This document shows positions 1-5,183 of a stretch of DNA of 12,622 nucleotides, in pieces. Position 1 is the first letter of the stretch. Each line of letters starts with the position of its first letter. The stretch spans positions 1 to 12,622 of the forward strand of contig JAKIUU010000047.1 of assembly GCA_021647405.1 (NCBI GenBank), in the 5' to 3' direction. The position numbers and the translations under genes were made by a program. Origin of the DNA: Flavobacteriaceae bacterium. GTDB taxonomy: Bacteria > Bacteroidota > Bacteroidia > Flavobacteriales > Flavobacteriaceae. The notes under the pieces were generated by a model. It did no database searches and had not been told where the DNA came from. It was given only the letters and a program-made list of their open reading frames with translations.

Positions 1-129
1 TAATTTTATTAGTTTTTTACTTTTAATAACACTACAAATGTGCGGTTAAATGAAAAGTACAGCAACAGTAAAAAAGAGTAAATTAAAAATTACCGTAAAT
101 TACTAATAATTGAAAAGTAGAAAAAAGGC

Positions 130-738
130 CTATTTAGATGTTAACAGTTTGCCATCTTTATCAAAATAAAAAAACTTGTCAAATTTCCCTATCTGACCAT
201 ATACGTTGTCACCTCTAAATTTTGAATGTAATGCCCAAACACCTTTGCTTCTGTCTTTTGTATGTGTGATAGAAAAACCTACCGGAAGGTAAGACTCAGG
301 GTTTTTGGGGAAAGTTTTTGAAGTTAAGTTGGCTTGTATTATAATGAGGTTTATGGCTTTTAGACTTATTTTGGGCGCTTCTTTATCAAATTTCCATAAC
401 AATTTGATAGAAACAGGTTTTTTTAATCCATTATTGATAATTATGAATTTATGGATAGAGTAGGTTTCGTTGCTTCTGTCTTTTAAAATATCTGTTTTAG
501 GATTTACCCATTTTGTATATTTATCGAGAATAACAGTATTTTCAGAAGTATTTACTTTGGCATAAGACCAGGTGCCATCACTATTTAATATTACTTTAAT
601 ATTATTTTCGGTTTTAGCTTCTTGGATTTGTGCTAAACAGAGCTGCACAAAAAATACGCTAAGTATTAGAATAGATTTTTTCAATTTGGTTTGGTTTTTT
701 TGTACGATAAATGTAGTAAATTTATTATTACAATACAT
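130..738 (-). CDS. Unrecognised secreted protein with DGTW motif
   Basis: I do not recognise this 202-residue protein. Near the N-terminus a basic stretch (KLKKS) is followed by a hydrophobic segment ending in LCLAQ, a typical flavobacterial signal peptide, so the product is probably exported. The mature part carries VILNSDGTWSY at about residues 49-59, a pattern seen in many secreted Bacteroidota proteins, followed by a mostly beta-looking body. The ATG at 738 gives an unusually long charged leader before the hydrophobic core. A TTG at 684 would give a compact signal peptide beginning MKKSILIL, so the start is uncertain. The ATG directly follows the TAA of the upstream 739-1005 gene, which suggests co-transcription. 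It ends near the left side of the window, and positions 1-129 hold no supported gene. Confidence 0.7.
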   Translation of the reverse strand: MYCNNKFTTFIVQKNQTKLKKSILILSVFFVQLCLAQIQEAKTENNIKVILNSDGTWSYAKVNTSENTVILDKYTKWVNPKTDILKDRSNETYSIHKFIIINNGLKKPVSIKLLWKFDKEAPKISLKAINLIIIQANLTSKTFPKNPESYLPVGFSITHTKDRSKGVWALHSKFRGDNVYGQIGKFDKFFYFDKDGKLLTSK

Positions 739-1005
739 TTAGTTTTTAATTAATTCAAATTGGTTTGTATCTACACAAAAACTATTGTTAAAGTCGCTTA
801 AAAGAATAAGCATGCTGTTAGGATTTTCAATAAGGCCCAAATTATCTTTAGCCTCGTCATAAGATTTGTTTAAAGTAAAATTTTCACTCCAATCAGTTAT
901 TTCGGTTTCTTCTAAGCCGATACATTTAAATTGTCTTCCAGTTTTGACTGTCATAATTACAAATAGTTTAAGTAACAATCTATATTGCCTTGACTTAACC
1001 AGCAT
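739..1005 (-). CDS. Small hypothetical protein, possibly N-terminally frameshifted
   Basis: This 88-residue reading frame has no family that I recognise. The C-terminal 65 or so residues look like real soluble protein (a WSENF segment, then acidic and polar sequence ending FELIKN). The N-terminus is doubtful: the first 17 residues are basic and hydrophobic, and an internal ATG at 954 is an alternative start giving 71 residues. A short frame at 957-1043 on the same strand encodes MAIIKSQFIVLMICWLSQ, which looks like a signal peptide, and it lies about 40 bases downstream of a TAnnTTTG box. The original gene may therefore have begun at 1043 and been split by an indel. The stop codon abuts the ATG of the downstream gene, so the two are probably one transcript. 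Confidence 0.5.
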   Translation of the reverse strand: MLVKSRQYRLLLKLFVIMTVKTGRQFKCIGLEETEITDWSENFTLNKSYDEAKDNLGLIENPNSMLILLSDFNNSFCVDTNQFELIKN

Positions 1006-1043
1006 ATCATCAGAACTATAAATTGACTTTTGATAATTGCCAT
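957..1043 (-). other. 28-codon frame resembling a detached signal peptide
   Basis: Reading from the ATG at 1043, the frame gives MAIIKSQFIVLMICWLSQ and then about ten residues before TAA at 957-959. A Lys near the start, a hydrophobic core and a terminal Ser-Gln resemble a flavobacterial signal peptide. It overlaps the start of the 739-1005 gene in a different frame. I read it as the likely original 5' end of that gene, separated by a frameshift; it could also be chance. Confidence 0.3.
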
Positions 1044-1082
1044 GGTTTTTTATAGATGTTATGATTATGGAGAGGGGAGCAA

Positions 1083-1090
1083 CAAATGTA
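1083..1090 (-). promoter_or_regulatory. -7 promoter box TACATTTG
   Basis: The minus strand reads TACATTTG, matching the Bacteroidota -7 consensus TAnnTTTG. Transcription would start near 1076 and leave a leader of about 33 bases to the ATG at 1043. No clear TTTG -33 element is seen 19-20 bases upstream. Confidence 0.4.
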
Positions 1091-1326
1091 TATAAAATGA
1101 CTTAGAAAAAAAATAATTTTGGGTTAAAAGTTATAATCCTATAGGCTAACTTTTATTATTGCTTAAAATGGGATTAAATATTCTTTTGAACTCTGTAATT
1201 CAGCCGAAAATTTTTAACCTTACTATCGGCTTTACTTTATATGGTATATTGATAAGCGTTTTATATTAGTAGTGTTCATAGCATTATTAGCTTCGGTTTT
1301 CTTTGAGCGCTGTAGCCTGATTAAAA
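1091..1326. other. Intergenic stretch without a supported gene
   Basis: Positions 1006-1554 hold no convincing gene apart from the 28-codon frame at 957-1043. The first part, 1091-1326, is AT-rich and contains only a 33-codon hydrophobic frame (1168-1269, plus strand) that I do not credit. The second part, 1327-1553, is filled by consecutive hairpins listed separately. Confidence 0.5.
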
Positions 1327-1350
1327 AACTACAGACCTATGTTTGTAGTT
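1323..1350 (-). terminator. Hairpin with T-run (AACTACA/TGTAGTT)
   Basis: The arms AACTACA (1327-1333) and TGTAGTT (1344-1350) pair perfectly around a 10-base loop. On the minus strand the hairpin is followed by six T residues, the form of a rho-independent terminator for transcripts arriving from the tRNA side. Confidence 0.4.
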
Positions 1351-1374
1351 CCTTTATCTATACAGTACATTGAG

Positions 1375-1393
1375 TACAAGCTCTCTGCTTGTA
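1375..1393. repeat. Hairpin TACAAGC/GCTTGTA
   Basis: A perfect 7-bp stem with a TCTCT loop. Read on the minus strand it is not followed by a T-run. It belongs to the hairpin series 1327-1527. Confidence 0.4.
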
Positions 1394-1395
1394 TA

Positions 1396-1426
1396 AATAA
1401 AGAAAGCTTGTAATTTCTTACAAGCT
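1396..1426 (-). terminator. Hairpin with T-rich tail (AGCTTGTAA/TTACAAGCT)
   Basis: Perfect 9-bp arms at 1405-1413 and 1418-1426 around a four-base loop. On the minus strand the stem is followed by TTTCTTTATTT. This looks like a second terminator behind tRNA-Arg. Confidence 0.45.
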
Positions 1427-1434
1427 ATTCTTAA

Positions 1435-1447
1435 GTGACCTCGACAA
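1435..1447. repeat. 13-bp near copy of the tRNA-Arg 3' end
   Basis: GTGACCTCGACAA at 1435-1447 matches GTGACCTCGGCAA at 1554-1566, the 3' end of tRNA-Arg, at 12 of 13 positions in the same orientation. The rest of a tRNA is not recognisable beside it. It could be a relic of a lost tandem tRNA, a recombination scar, or chance. Confidence 0.4.
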
Positions 1448-1459
1448 AGCTCTGCTTTG
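1445..1459. repeat. Hairpin CAAAGC-TCT-GCTTTG
   Basis: A perfect 6-bp stem with a three-base loop, directly continuing the tRNA-like 13-mer. There is no T-run on either strand, so it is not a classical terminator. Confidence 0.35.
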
Positions 1460-1460
1460 A

Positions 1461-1549
1461 AAATCAACAAAAGAAATCTTCACATTTTTCAAAATAAAAG
1501 AGCAAGCTCAATATTTTGAACTTGCTCAATTTCAACTTTTTGTTGATTT
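1461..1549. repeat. 12-bp inverted repeat framing the tRNA terminator
   Basis: AAATCAACAAAA (1461-1472) and TTTTGTTGATTT (1538-1549) are perfect reverse complements. They enclose the terminator hairpin at 1500-1527, so the whole can fold as a nested structure. Confidence 0.4.
1491..1527 (-). terminator. Rho-independent terminator of tRNA-Arg
   Basis: Arms at 1500-1511 and 1516-1527 form a 12-bp stem with one imperfect pair and a four-base loop. On the minus strand the stem is followed by TTTTATTTT (1491-1499). It begins 28 bases after the 3' end of tRNA-Arg and is well placed to end its transcript. Confidence 0.7.
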
Positions 1550-1554
1550 ATTCG

Positions 1555-1628
1555 TGACCTCGGCAAGATTCAAACTTGCAACCTTCTGAGCCGTAATCAG
1601 ATGCGCTATTCAGTTGCGCCACGAGGCC
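1555..1628 (-). tRNA. tRNA-Arg (anticodon ACG)
   Basis: The minus strand folds as a complete 74-base cloverleaf. The 7-bp acceptor stem is GGCCTCG with CGAGGTC (one G-U pair), the D stem is GCGC/GCGC, and the anticodon stem is TCTGA/TCAGA with loop TTACGGC, so the anticodon is ACG (arginine, read as ICG after A34 deamination). The T arm is GCAAG/CTTGC with loop TTTGAAT, and the discriminator base is A. The CCA end is not encoded. A TATATTTG box lies just upstream and a strong terminator just downstream, so it is probably transcribed alone. Confidence 0.95.
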
Positions 1629-1640
1629 ATTTTGAGGGTG

Positions 1641-1648
1641 CAAATATA
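1641..1648 (-). promoter_or_regulatory. -7 promoter box TATATTTG of tRNA-Arg
   Basis: TATATTTG on the minus strand fits TAnnTTTG exactly and lies 12 bases upstream of the first base of the mature tRNA. I see no clear -33 element. Confidence 0.55.
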
Positions 1649-1685
1649 TTTCTTTTAGAATTAACTAGAAAAGAAAATCGAAAAA

Positions 1686-1838
1686 TTAATCCAAACTATT
1701 TGTGGTTACGTAATACCGCCAACCAATTAAGGCGCGTTGCCACTTTTTTGCTTTCGCCAAGTCAACAGCTCTTTTAGATAGGCTGGGAAGAAATAAGCGG
1801 TTTAAAGTGGCCAATATTTTAAAACATTTCTTTTTCAT
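1686..1838 (-). CDS. 50-residue basic conserved microprotein
   Basis: From the ATG at 1838 the frame encodes 50 residues. A basic amphipathic start (MKKKCFKILATLNRLFLPSL) is followed by KRAVDLAKAKKWQRALIGWR, then a YYVTT segment and a terminal LD. I recall very similar 47-50-residue proteins, with the same LPS...DLAKA...GWR-YVT-ALD layout, across Flavobacteriaceae. They are sometimes carried under an SsrA-binding-protein label that the sequence does not justify. The function is unknown; the strong basic charge would allow binding to RNA or to membranes. It sits between the terminator of the M56 gene and tRNA-Arg. A TAATTTTG box at 1847-1854 would make its mRNA almost leaderless. Confidence 0.65.
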   Translation of the reverse strand: MKKKCFKILATLNRLFLPSLSKRAVDLAKAKKWQRALIGWRYYVTTNSLD

Positions 1839-1846
1839 AGTGATTT

Positions 1847-1854
1847 CAAAATTA
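1847..1854 (-). promoter_or_regulatory. Possible -7 box TAATTTTG for the 50-residue gene
   Basis: The box fits TAnnTTTG and lies 8 bases upstream of the ATG at 1838, so transcription would begin very near the start codon. It directly follows the T-run of the upstream terminator. Confidence 0.3.
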
Positions 1855-1855
1855 C

Positions 1856-1887
1856 AAAAAAAGCACCTATTAAATAACAGGTGCTTT
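1856..1887 (-). terminator. Terminator after the M56 protease gene
   Basis: AAAGCACCT (1860-1868) and AGGTGCTTT (1879-1887) form a perfect 9-bp stem around a ten-base loop. On the minus strand a run of seven T residues follows. It lies 24 bases past the stop of the 1912-3615 gene. Confidence 0.75.
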
Positions 1888-1911
1888 AAACTTTAAGTAA
1901 GTATTGAAAAC

Positions 1912-3615
1912 TTAATTTTTCTCAGTATTTTTTATGGTAATTTCTATCACACCGTTTTTGGCTTTCTCGCCGTATTTTTTAATAGCCTTTTCGCCTTTTA
2001 AAATAGATATTGATTTAATAGATTCTGGTTTAATTTTTTGTAAGGCGTCGTTTTCTATTTCTTTGCCATCAACTATAAATAGAGGTGGTGTGCCATTATC
2101 AGTATTAAGAAAGAACATGTTATTACTGGCATCTATATCATCGTTATTGTCAATTTTTATTTCTTTGAGGGTTACTTTTTTATTTTTACCTTTTTTATTG
2201 GCTCTTATGTCAATGACTTCTGTAAGTGTTCCATCTTTAGCTTTCCATATTTTATTTTTGTTATCACTTTTTATGATACTTTCGTGATTCTTGCCACTCT
2301 TAGAAATTAAAATAAAGCTTTCTTTCTTACCTGACTTTATTTTATGAATATCATCTTCAGTCTTTACATAAAAAATAGCAGTATTTTTATCGCTGCCATC
2401 TTTATGAGTCTTATCGAGTTTTAGAAAGTCATTGTTGTTTGTATAGATATAAGAATAATTGTTACCAAAATGTTTATTTGTAACAGCCCCTATTTTTATT
2501 CGATTGCTTTTTGAGTTGTACATAAACCTAATGGGCTCTATAGGTTTAATTCCTTTAACGGCATACTCAGTACTAGAACTCCCTTTTGAAGCAGTTATCC
2601 TAATCCCTGTAATTTCGTTTTTGGTATTGCGTTTTACATTTTTAATTTTTATTTGAAAGCCATAGTCATTTTTAAAAGTAGATTTAATGTTTGCCACATC
2701 TTCTGGTGTGAAATCTTTGTCTAGAATCATGGCAAAAACAGTGACATCTATTTTTGTATTTTCAACTTTATGTTGCGCCACAACTTTGGTGTTAAAAGCG
2801 AAGATAAAACCTATTAGTAAGGGTAAAATCAAGGCAAGCTTTAATTGGTTAATGCGGCGAGAATTGTTTTTGTGTAACATCATAATACGTTTTTTTAATA
2901 GTGAGTTATAAAAATTATTTACAAGTGCCATTTGATAATTTGGCGAGGTTGTTTTTAATAATAAATAAGAATAATTTTTTGGCGTAACGGTATGTTTGGC
3001 AGATTGATCGGCGATGTATTCTAAATTCTGATTAATAGCTTTTTTGTATAACCAAGCTAGGGGATTAAACCATTGCACACAAACTAAAATCTGAGCTAAT
3101 AACATGTCTATTGTGTGTAACTCTAAAGCATGTGTTTGTTCGTGTTTTAAGAGCTGTTTTAATTCCGCTTCATTAAACTGACTCGGATTATAGACTATAT
3201 AATTAAAAAATGAAAAAGGCGAAATTTGTTTATTTGTTGTAATTATTTTAAAATTATTAAAACGCTTCACATCGCTTTGCGATAAAAGTTTAATGAGTGA
3301 TATTAAATTGATAAATAAATAGCCAATACCAATGCATAACCCAATAATGAAAAGTATAGAAAATAAGTTATTCCAATCAAAAGTGGCTTCTATGGGAGTA
3401 GTATTTGATGAATTTGTCACAACAAAGTTTGATAAATTTTTGGATATAACTTCTTTATAGGAAGTGATGCTAATAAGCGGGATTACAAAAGACAAAACAA
3501 TACCAGAAATTAAAAATAGACGGTTTGATTTAAAGAAAGTGTCTTTTTCTAAAAATATTTTATAAACCAAGAAAAACAGGGTAATAATGCCAGCCGATTT
3601 TAAAAGATAGTCCAT
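1912..3615 (-). CDS. BlaR1-like M56 membrane protease with plug-like C-terminus
   Basis: This 567-residue protein starts with membrane segments at about 4-21, 33-52 and 84-108, then the zinc protease motif HEQTH at 158-162 with a likely third ligand Glu199 in QNLEYIADQ. A further hydrophobic segment runs at about 258-276. This is the M56 family, whose members (BlaR1/MecR1) inactivate a partner BlaI repressor after sensing a signal. The outer part is not a penicillin-binding domain. It is a 280-residue basic, beta-rich region ending in LFIVDGKEI...IKSISILKGE...YGEKAKNGVIEITIK, which resembles the TonB-receptor plug fold. Such fusions are common in Bacteroidota, and the signal is unknown. The gene lies 7 bases downstream of blaI-like 3623-3979, clearly as an operon, and ends at a terminator. 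Confidence 0.88.
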   Translation of the reverse strand: MDYLLKSAGIITLFFLVYKIFLEKDTFFKSNRLFLISGIVLSFVIPLISITSYKEVISKNLSNFVVTNSSNTTPIEATFDWNNLFSILFIIGLCIGIGYLFINLISLIKLLSQSDVKRFNNFKIITTNKQISPFSFFNYIVYNPSQFNEAELKQLLKHEQTHALELHTIDMLLAQILVCVQWFNPLAWLYKKAINQNLEYIADQSAKHTVTPKNYSYLLLKTTSPNYQMALVNNFYNSLLKKRIMMLHKNNSRRINQLKLALILPLLIGFIFAFNTKVVAQHKVENTKIDVTVFAMILDKDFTPEDVANIKSTFKNDYGFQIKIKNVKRNTKNEITGIRITASKGSSSTEYAVKGIKPIEPIRFMYNSKSNRIKIGAVTNKHFGNNYSYIYTNNNDFLKLDKTHKDGSDKNTAIFYVKTEDDIHKIKSGKKESFILISKSGKNHESIIKSDNKNKIWKAKDGTLTEVIDIRANKKGKNKKVTLKEIKIDNNDDIDASNNMFFLNTDNGTPPLFIVDGKEIENDALQKIKPESIKSISILKGEKAIKKYGEKAKNGVIEITIKNTEKN

Positions 3616-3622
3616 AATCTAT

Positions 3623-3979
3623 TTATTTTTTTTCAATGAGTTGGATGATTTCTTTGAGTTCGGCCACACTTATTTTCTCTTCTTGAGCTAAATACGAGAC
3701 CACATTTTTGTAAGAATCATCAAAATAGGTATGGATGGTTTTTGACATGTATTTTTTGCGATAATCTTCTTTAGAAATAATCGAGAAATACTGATGTGTA
3801 CCGCCAAATGTAATATGACCTACAAATCCCTTATCTTCCATTTTTCTAATTACTGTAGAAACTGTATTATAATGTGGTTTAGGATTGGGTAACTCAGCTA
3901 CTACTTCTTTAACAAAAGCTTTTTTAAGTTGCCACAGCACTTGAATTATTTCTTCTTCTTTATGAGTTAGTTTTTCCAT
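3623..3979 (-). CDS. BlaI/MecI-family transcriptional repressor
   Basis: A 118-residue protein, the usual family length. Its N-terminal winged helix (LTHKEEEIIQVLWQLKKAFV, then YNTVSTVIRKMEDKGFV) is characteristic of BlaI/MecI, and the C-terminal half would dimerise. It should repress its own operon until the M56 partner encoded next causes its cleavage. I chose the ATG at 3979. A longer frame from a TTG at 4030 would start inside the operator and downstream of nothing but the promoter box itself, and it adds residues unlike the family. Two AACTA-N6-TAGTT dyads lie 30-65 bases upstream. Family assignment is firm; the physiological signal, beta-lactam or otherwise, is not shown. Confidence 0.92.
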   Translation of the reverse strand: MEKLTHKEEEIIQVLWQLKKAFVKEVVAELPNPKPHYNTVSTVIRKMEDKGFVGHITFGGTHQYFSIISKEDYRKKYMSKTIHTYFDDSYKNVVSYLAQEEKISVAELKEIIQLIEKK

Positions 3980-4008
3980 AGAGATTATTTTTGATGAAAC
4001 AAACCTAC

Positions 4009-4044
4009 AACTATAAAAGTAGTTATGCAACTACAAAAATAGTT
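4009..4044. promoter_or_regulatory. Double-dyad operator, probably for the BlaI-type repressor
   Basis: Two copies of AACTA-N6-TAGTT occupy 4009-4024 and 4029-4044. They start exactly 20 bp apart, two helical turns, and are separated by ATGC. The TAGTT and AACTA arms facing each other across ATGC form a third inverted pair. BlaI/MecI proteins bind such ACTACA/TGTAGT-type dyads as dimers. The -7 box of the blaI promoter lies inside the second dyad, so binding would block transcription. Confidence 0.7.
4034..4041 (-). promoter_or_regulatory. -7 promoter box TATTTTTG of the blaI operon
   Basis: The minus strand reads TATTTTTG (TAnnTTTG) inside the second operator dyad. Transcription would begin near 4027, giving a leader of about 48 bases to the ATG at 3979. 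This supports the shorter start of the repressor. Confidence 0.5.
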
Positions 4045-4090
4045 ATTTAACAAAAAATTAAGATTTTTCATCCTTTTAAACAAGGAATAC

Positions 4091-4098
4091 TATCTTTG
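4091..4098 (+). promoter_or_regulatory. -7 promoter box TATCTTTG of the antiporter gene
   Basis: TATCTTTG matches TAnnTTTG exactly and ends 25 bases before the ATG at 4124. The promoter is divergent from the blaI operon, and the operator dyads lie about 47 bases upstream of it. Confidence 0.55.
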
Positions 4099-4123
4099 TT
4101 CATATTTAAATAATAACTTTTTT

Positions 4124-5062
4124 ATGAGTTTAGTATATGTTGTTTTAGGATTCGTTTTATTGGTTATAGGGGGTGAATTATTGGTAAAAGGATCTGTGGG
4201 TTTGTCATATAAATTCAATATTTCAAAAGCGGTAATTGGTATGACAGTTGTCTCTTTTGCAACGTCGGCACCCGAACTTATTGTAAGTCTTAAATCGGCT
4301 TTAAACGGTCATTCTGATATTGCTTTAGGAAATATTATTGGCTCAAATATTGCCAATATTGTTTTGGTATTAGGCTTAACAACAGTCATTTCACCGCTAT
4401 CTGTCAACAAATATTTTTATAAACTCAACTGGCCCAGCATGTTGTTATTCACATCTTTGCTTTATTTGTTTTTAAAAAACGATGCCATTATATCTAGTTT
4501 TGAAGGGGTTATTTTACTTGTTTTATTGGTTATTTTTATTGGAATTTTAATCAAAAAAGCAAAAGTCTTAGGTGTTGATATTGAAGAAATTGATGGACTT
4601 CTAAAGAAATCGTCAAACTTGCGAATAGGCCTGTGGTTTTTAATAGGAGGCGTTGCTTTATGGGCGGGTTCAGAATTGCTTATAGATGGCGCTATAAGTA
4701 TGGCCAATTATTTAAAGGTATCCGAGCGTGTTATTTCTATCAGTGTTATTGCAGTAGGAACAAGTATTCCCGAAGCAGCTACATCGATAATTGCAGCCAT
4801 CCGTAAAGAAAAATCTATTTCACTAGGTAATCTAATTGGATCTAATATTTTTAACATTGGTTCTGTTTTAGGCATAACAGCTTTAATTAAACCAATTCCG
4901 CTACTTGATCAAAAATTGCTTAATAATGACATGATTTGGTTGTTGGGATTCTCTATTTTACTACTTCCGTTGGTATTTTTACCCAAAAGCTATAAAATAT
5001 CCCGTTACAAAGGTGCATTTTTATTAATAAGCTATGGTTTATTTTTATATATAGTATTTTAA
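4124..5062 (+). CDS. Calcium/sodium antiporter, CaCA family (YrbG type)
   Basis: A 312-residue, strongly hydrophobic inner-membrane protein with the internal duplication of the Ca2+/cation antiporter family. The first alpha repeat (about residues 39-85) contains SFATSAPEL and GNIIGSNIANI. The second (about 206-250) contains AVGTSIPEA and GNLIGSNIFNI. The acidic residue in each (S/T)xPE motif coordinates the ion. Each repeat spans about five membrane helices, joined by a short cytoplasmic linker around residue 150 containing IEEIDGLLKK. The family exports Ca2+ in exchange for Na+ or H+. The length fits bacterial YrbG homologues. It is probably monocistronic: an AT-rich palindrome follows and glnN-like 5184 has its own promoter box. 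Confidence 0.9.
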   Translation: MSLVYVVLGFVLLVIGGELLVKGSVGLSYKFNISKAVIGMTVVSFATSAPELIVSLKSALNGHSDIALGNIIGSNIANIVLVLGLTTVISPLSVNKYFYKLNWPSMLLFTSLLYLFLKNDAIISSFEGVILLVLLVIFIGILIKKAKVLGVDIEEIDGLLKKSSNLRIGLWFLIGGVALWAGSELLIDGAISMANYLKVSERVISISVIAVGTSIPEAATSIIAAIRKEKSISLGNLIGSNIFNIGSVLGITALIKPIPLLDQKLLNNDMIWLLGFSILLLPLVFLPKSYKISRYKGAFLLISYGLFLYIVF

Positions 5063-5068
5063 ATAGGG

Positions 5069-5087
5069 GTATTTTTATTAAAAATAC
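5069..5087. terminator. Weak AT-rich palindrome after the antiporter gene
   Basis: GTATTTTTA and TAAAAATAC pair across a single central base. The stem is nearly all A-T, so any terminator role is weak. It begins 7 bases after the stop at 5062. Confidence 0.3.
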
Positions 5088-5148
5088 AAAAATTACAATT
5101 ATATTTAAAAAATAGCGGGGGTGTAGTAAGATATTTTATAAAAATTTA

Positions 5149-5156
5149 TATTTTTG
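5149..5156 (+). promoter_or_regulatory. -7 promoter box TATTTTTG of the glutamine synthetase gene
   Basis: TATTTTTG fits TAnnTTTG and ends 27 bases before the ATG at 5184. No convincing -33 TTTG is seen. Confidence 0.45.
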
Positions 5157-5183
5157 TAAAAAATTTAAAATAAAAGTATCCCC

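Noticed and set aside
1168..1269. 33-codon hydrophobic frame on the plus strand
   Set aside because: No promoter box, no recognisable family, and AT-rich sequence yields such frames by chance.
1327..1350. AACTACA...TGTAGTT dyad as a second BlaI operator
   Set aside because: The arms are 10 bases apart, unlike the N6 spacing at 4009-4044, and a T-run makes a terminator the simpler reading.
1300..1550. CRISPR-like array of repeats near tRNA-Arg
   Set aside because: The hairpins differ in sequence and spacing, there are no uniform repeats and spacers, and no cas genes are present.
3980..4030. Longer N-terminus for the BlaI-type repressor from TTG at 4030
   Set aside because: It starts inside the operator and next to the -7 box, and adds 17 residues not typical for the family.
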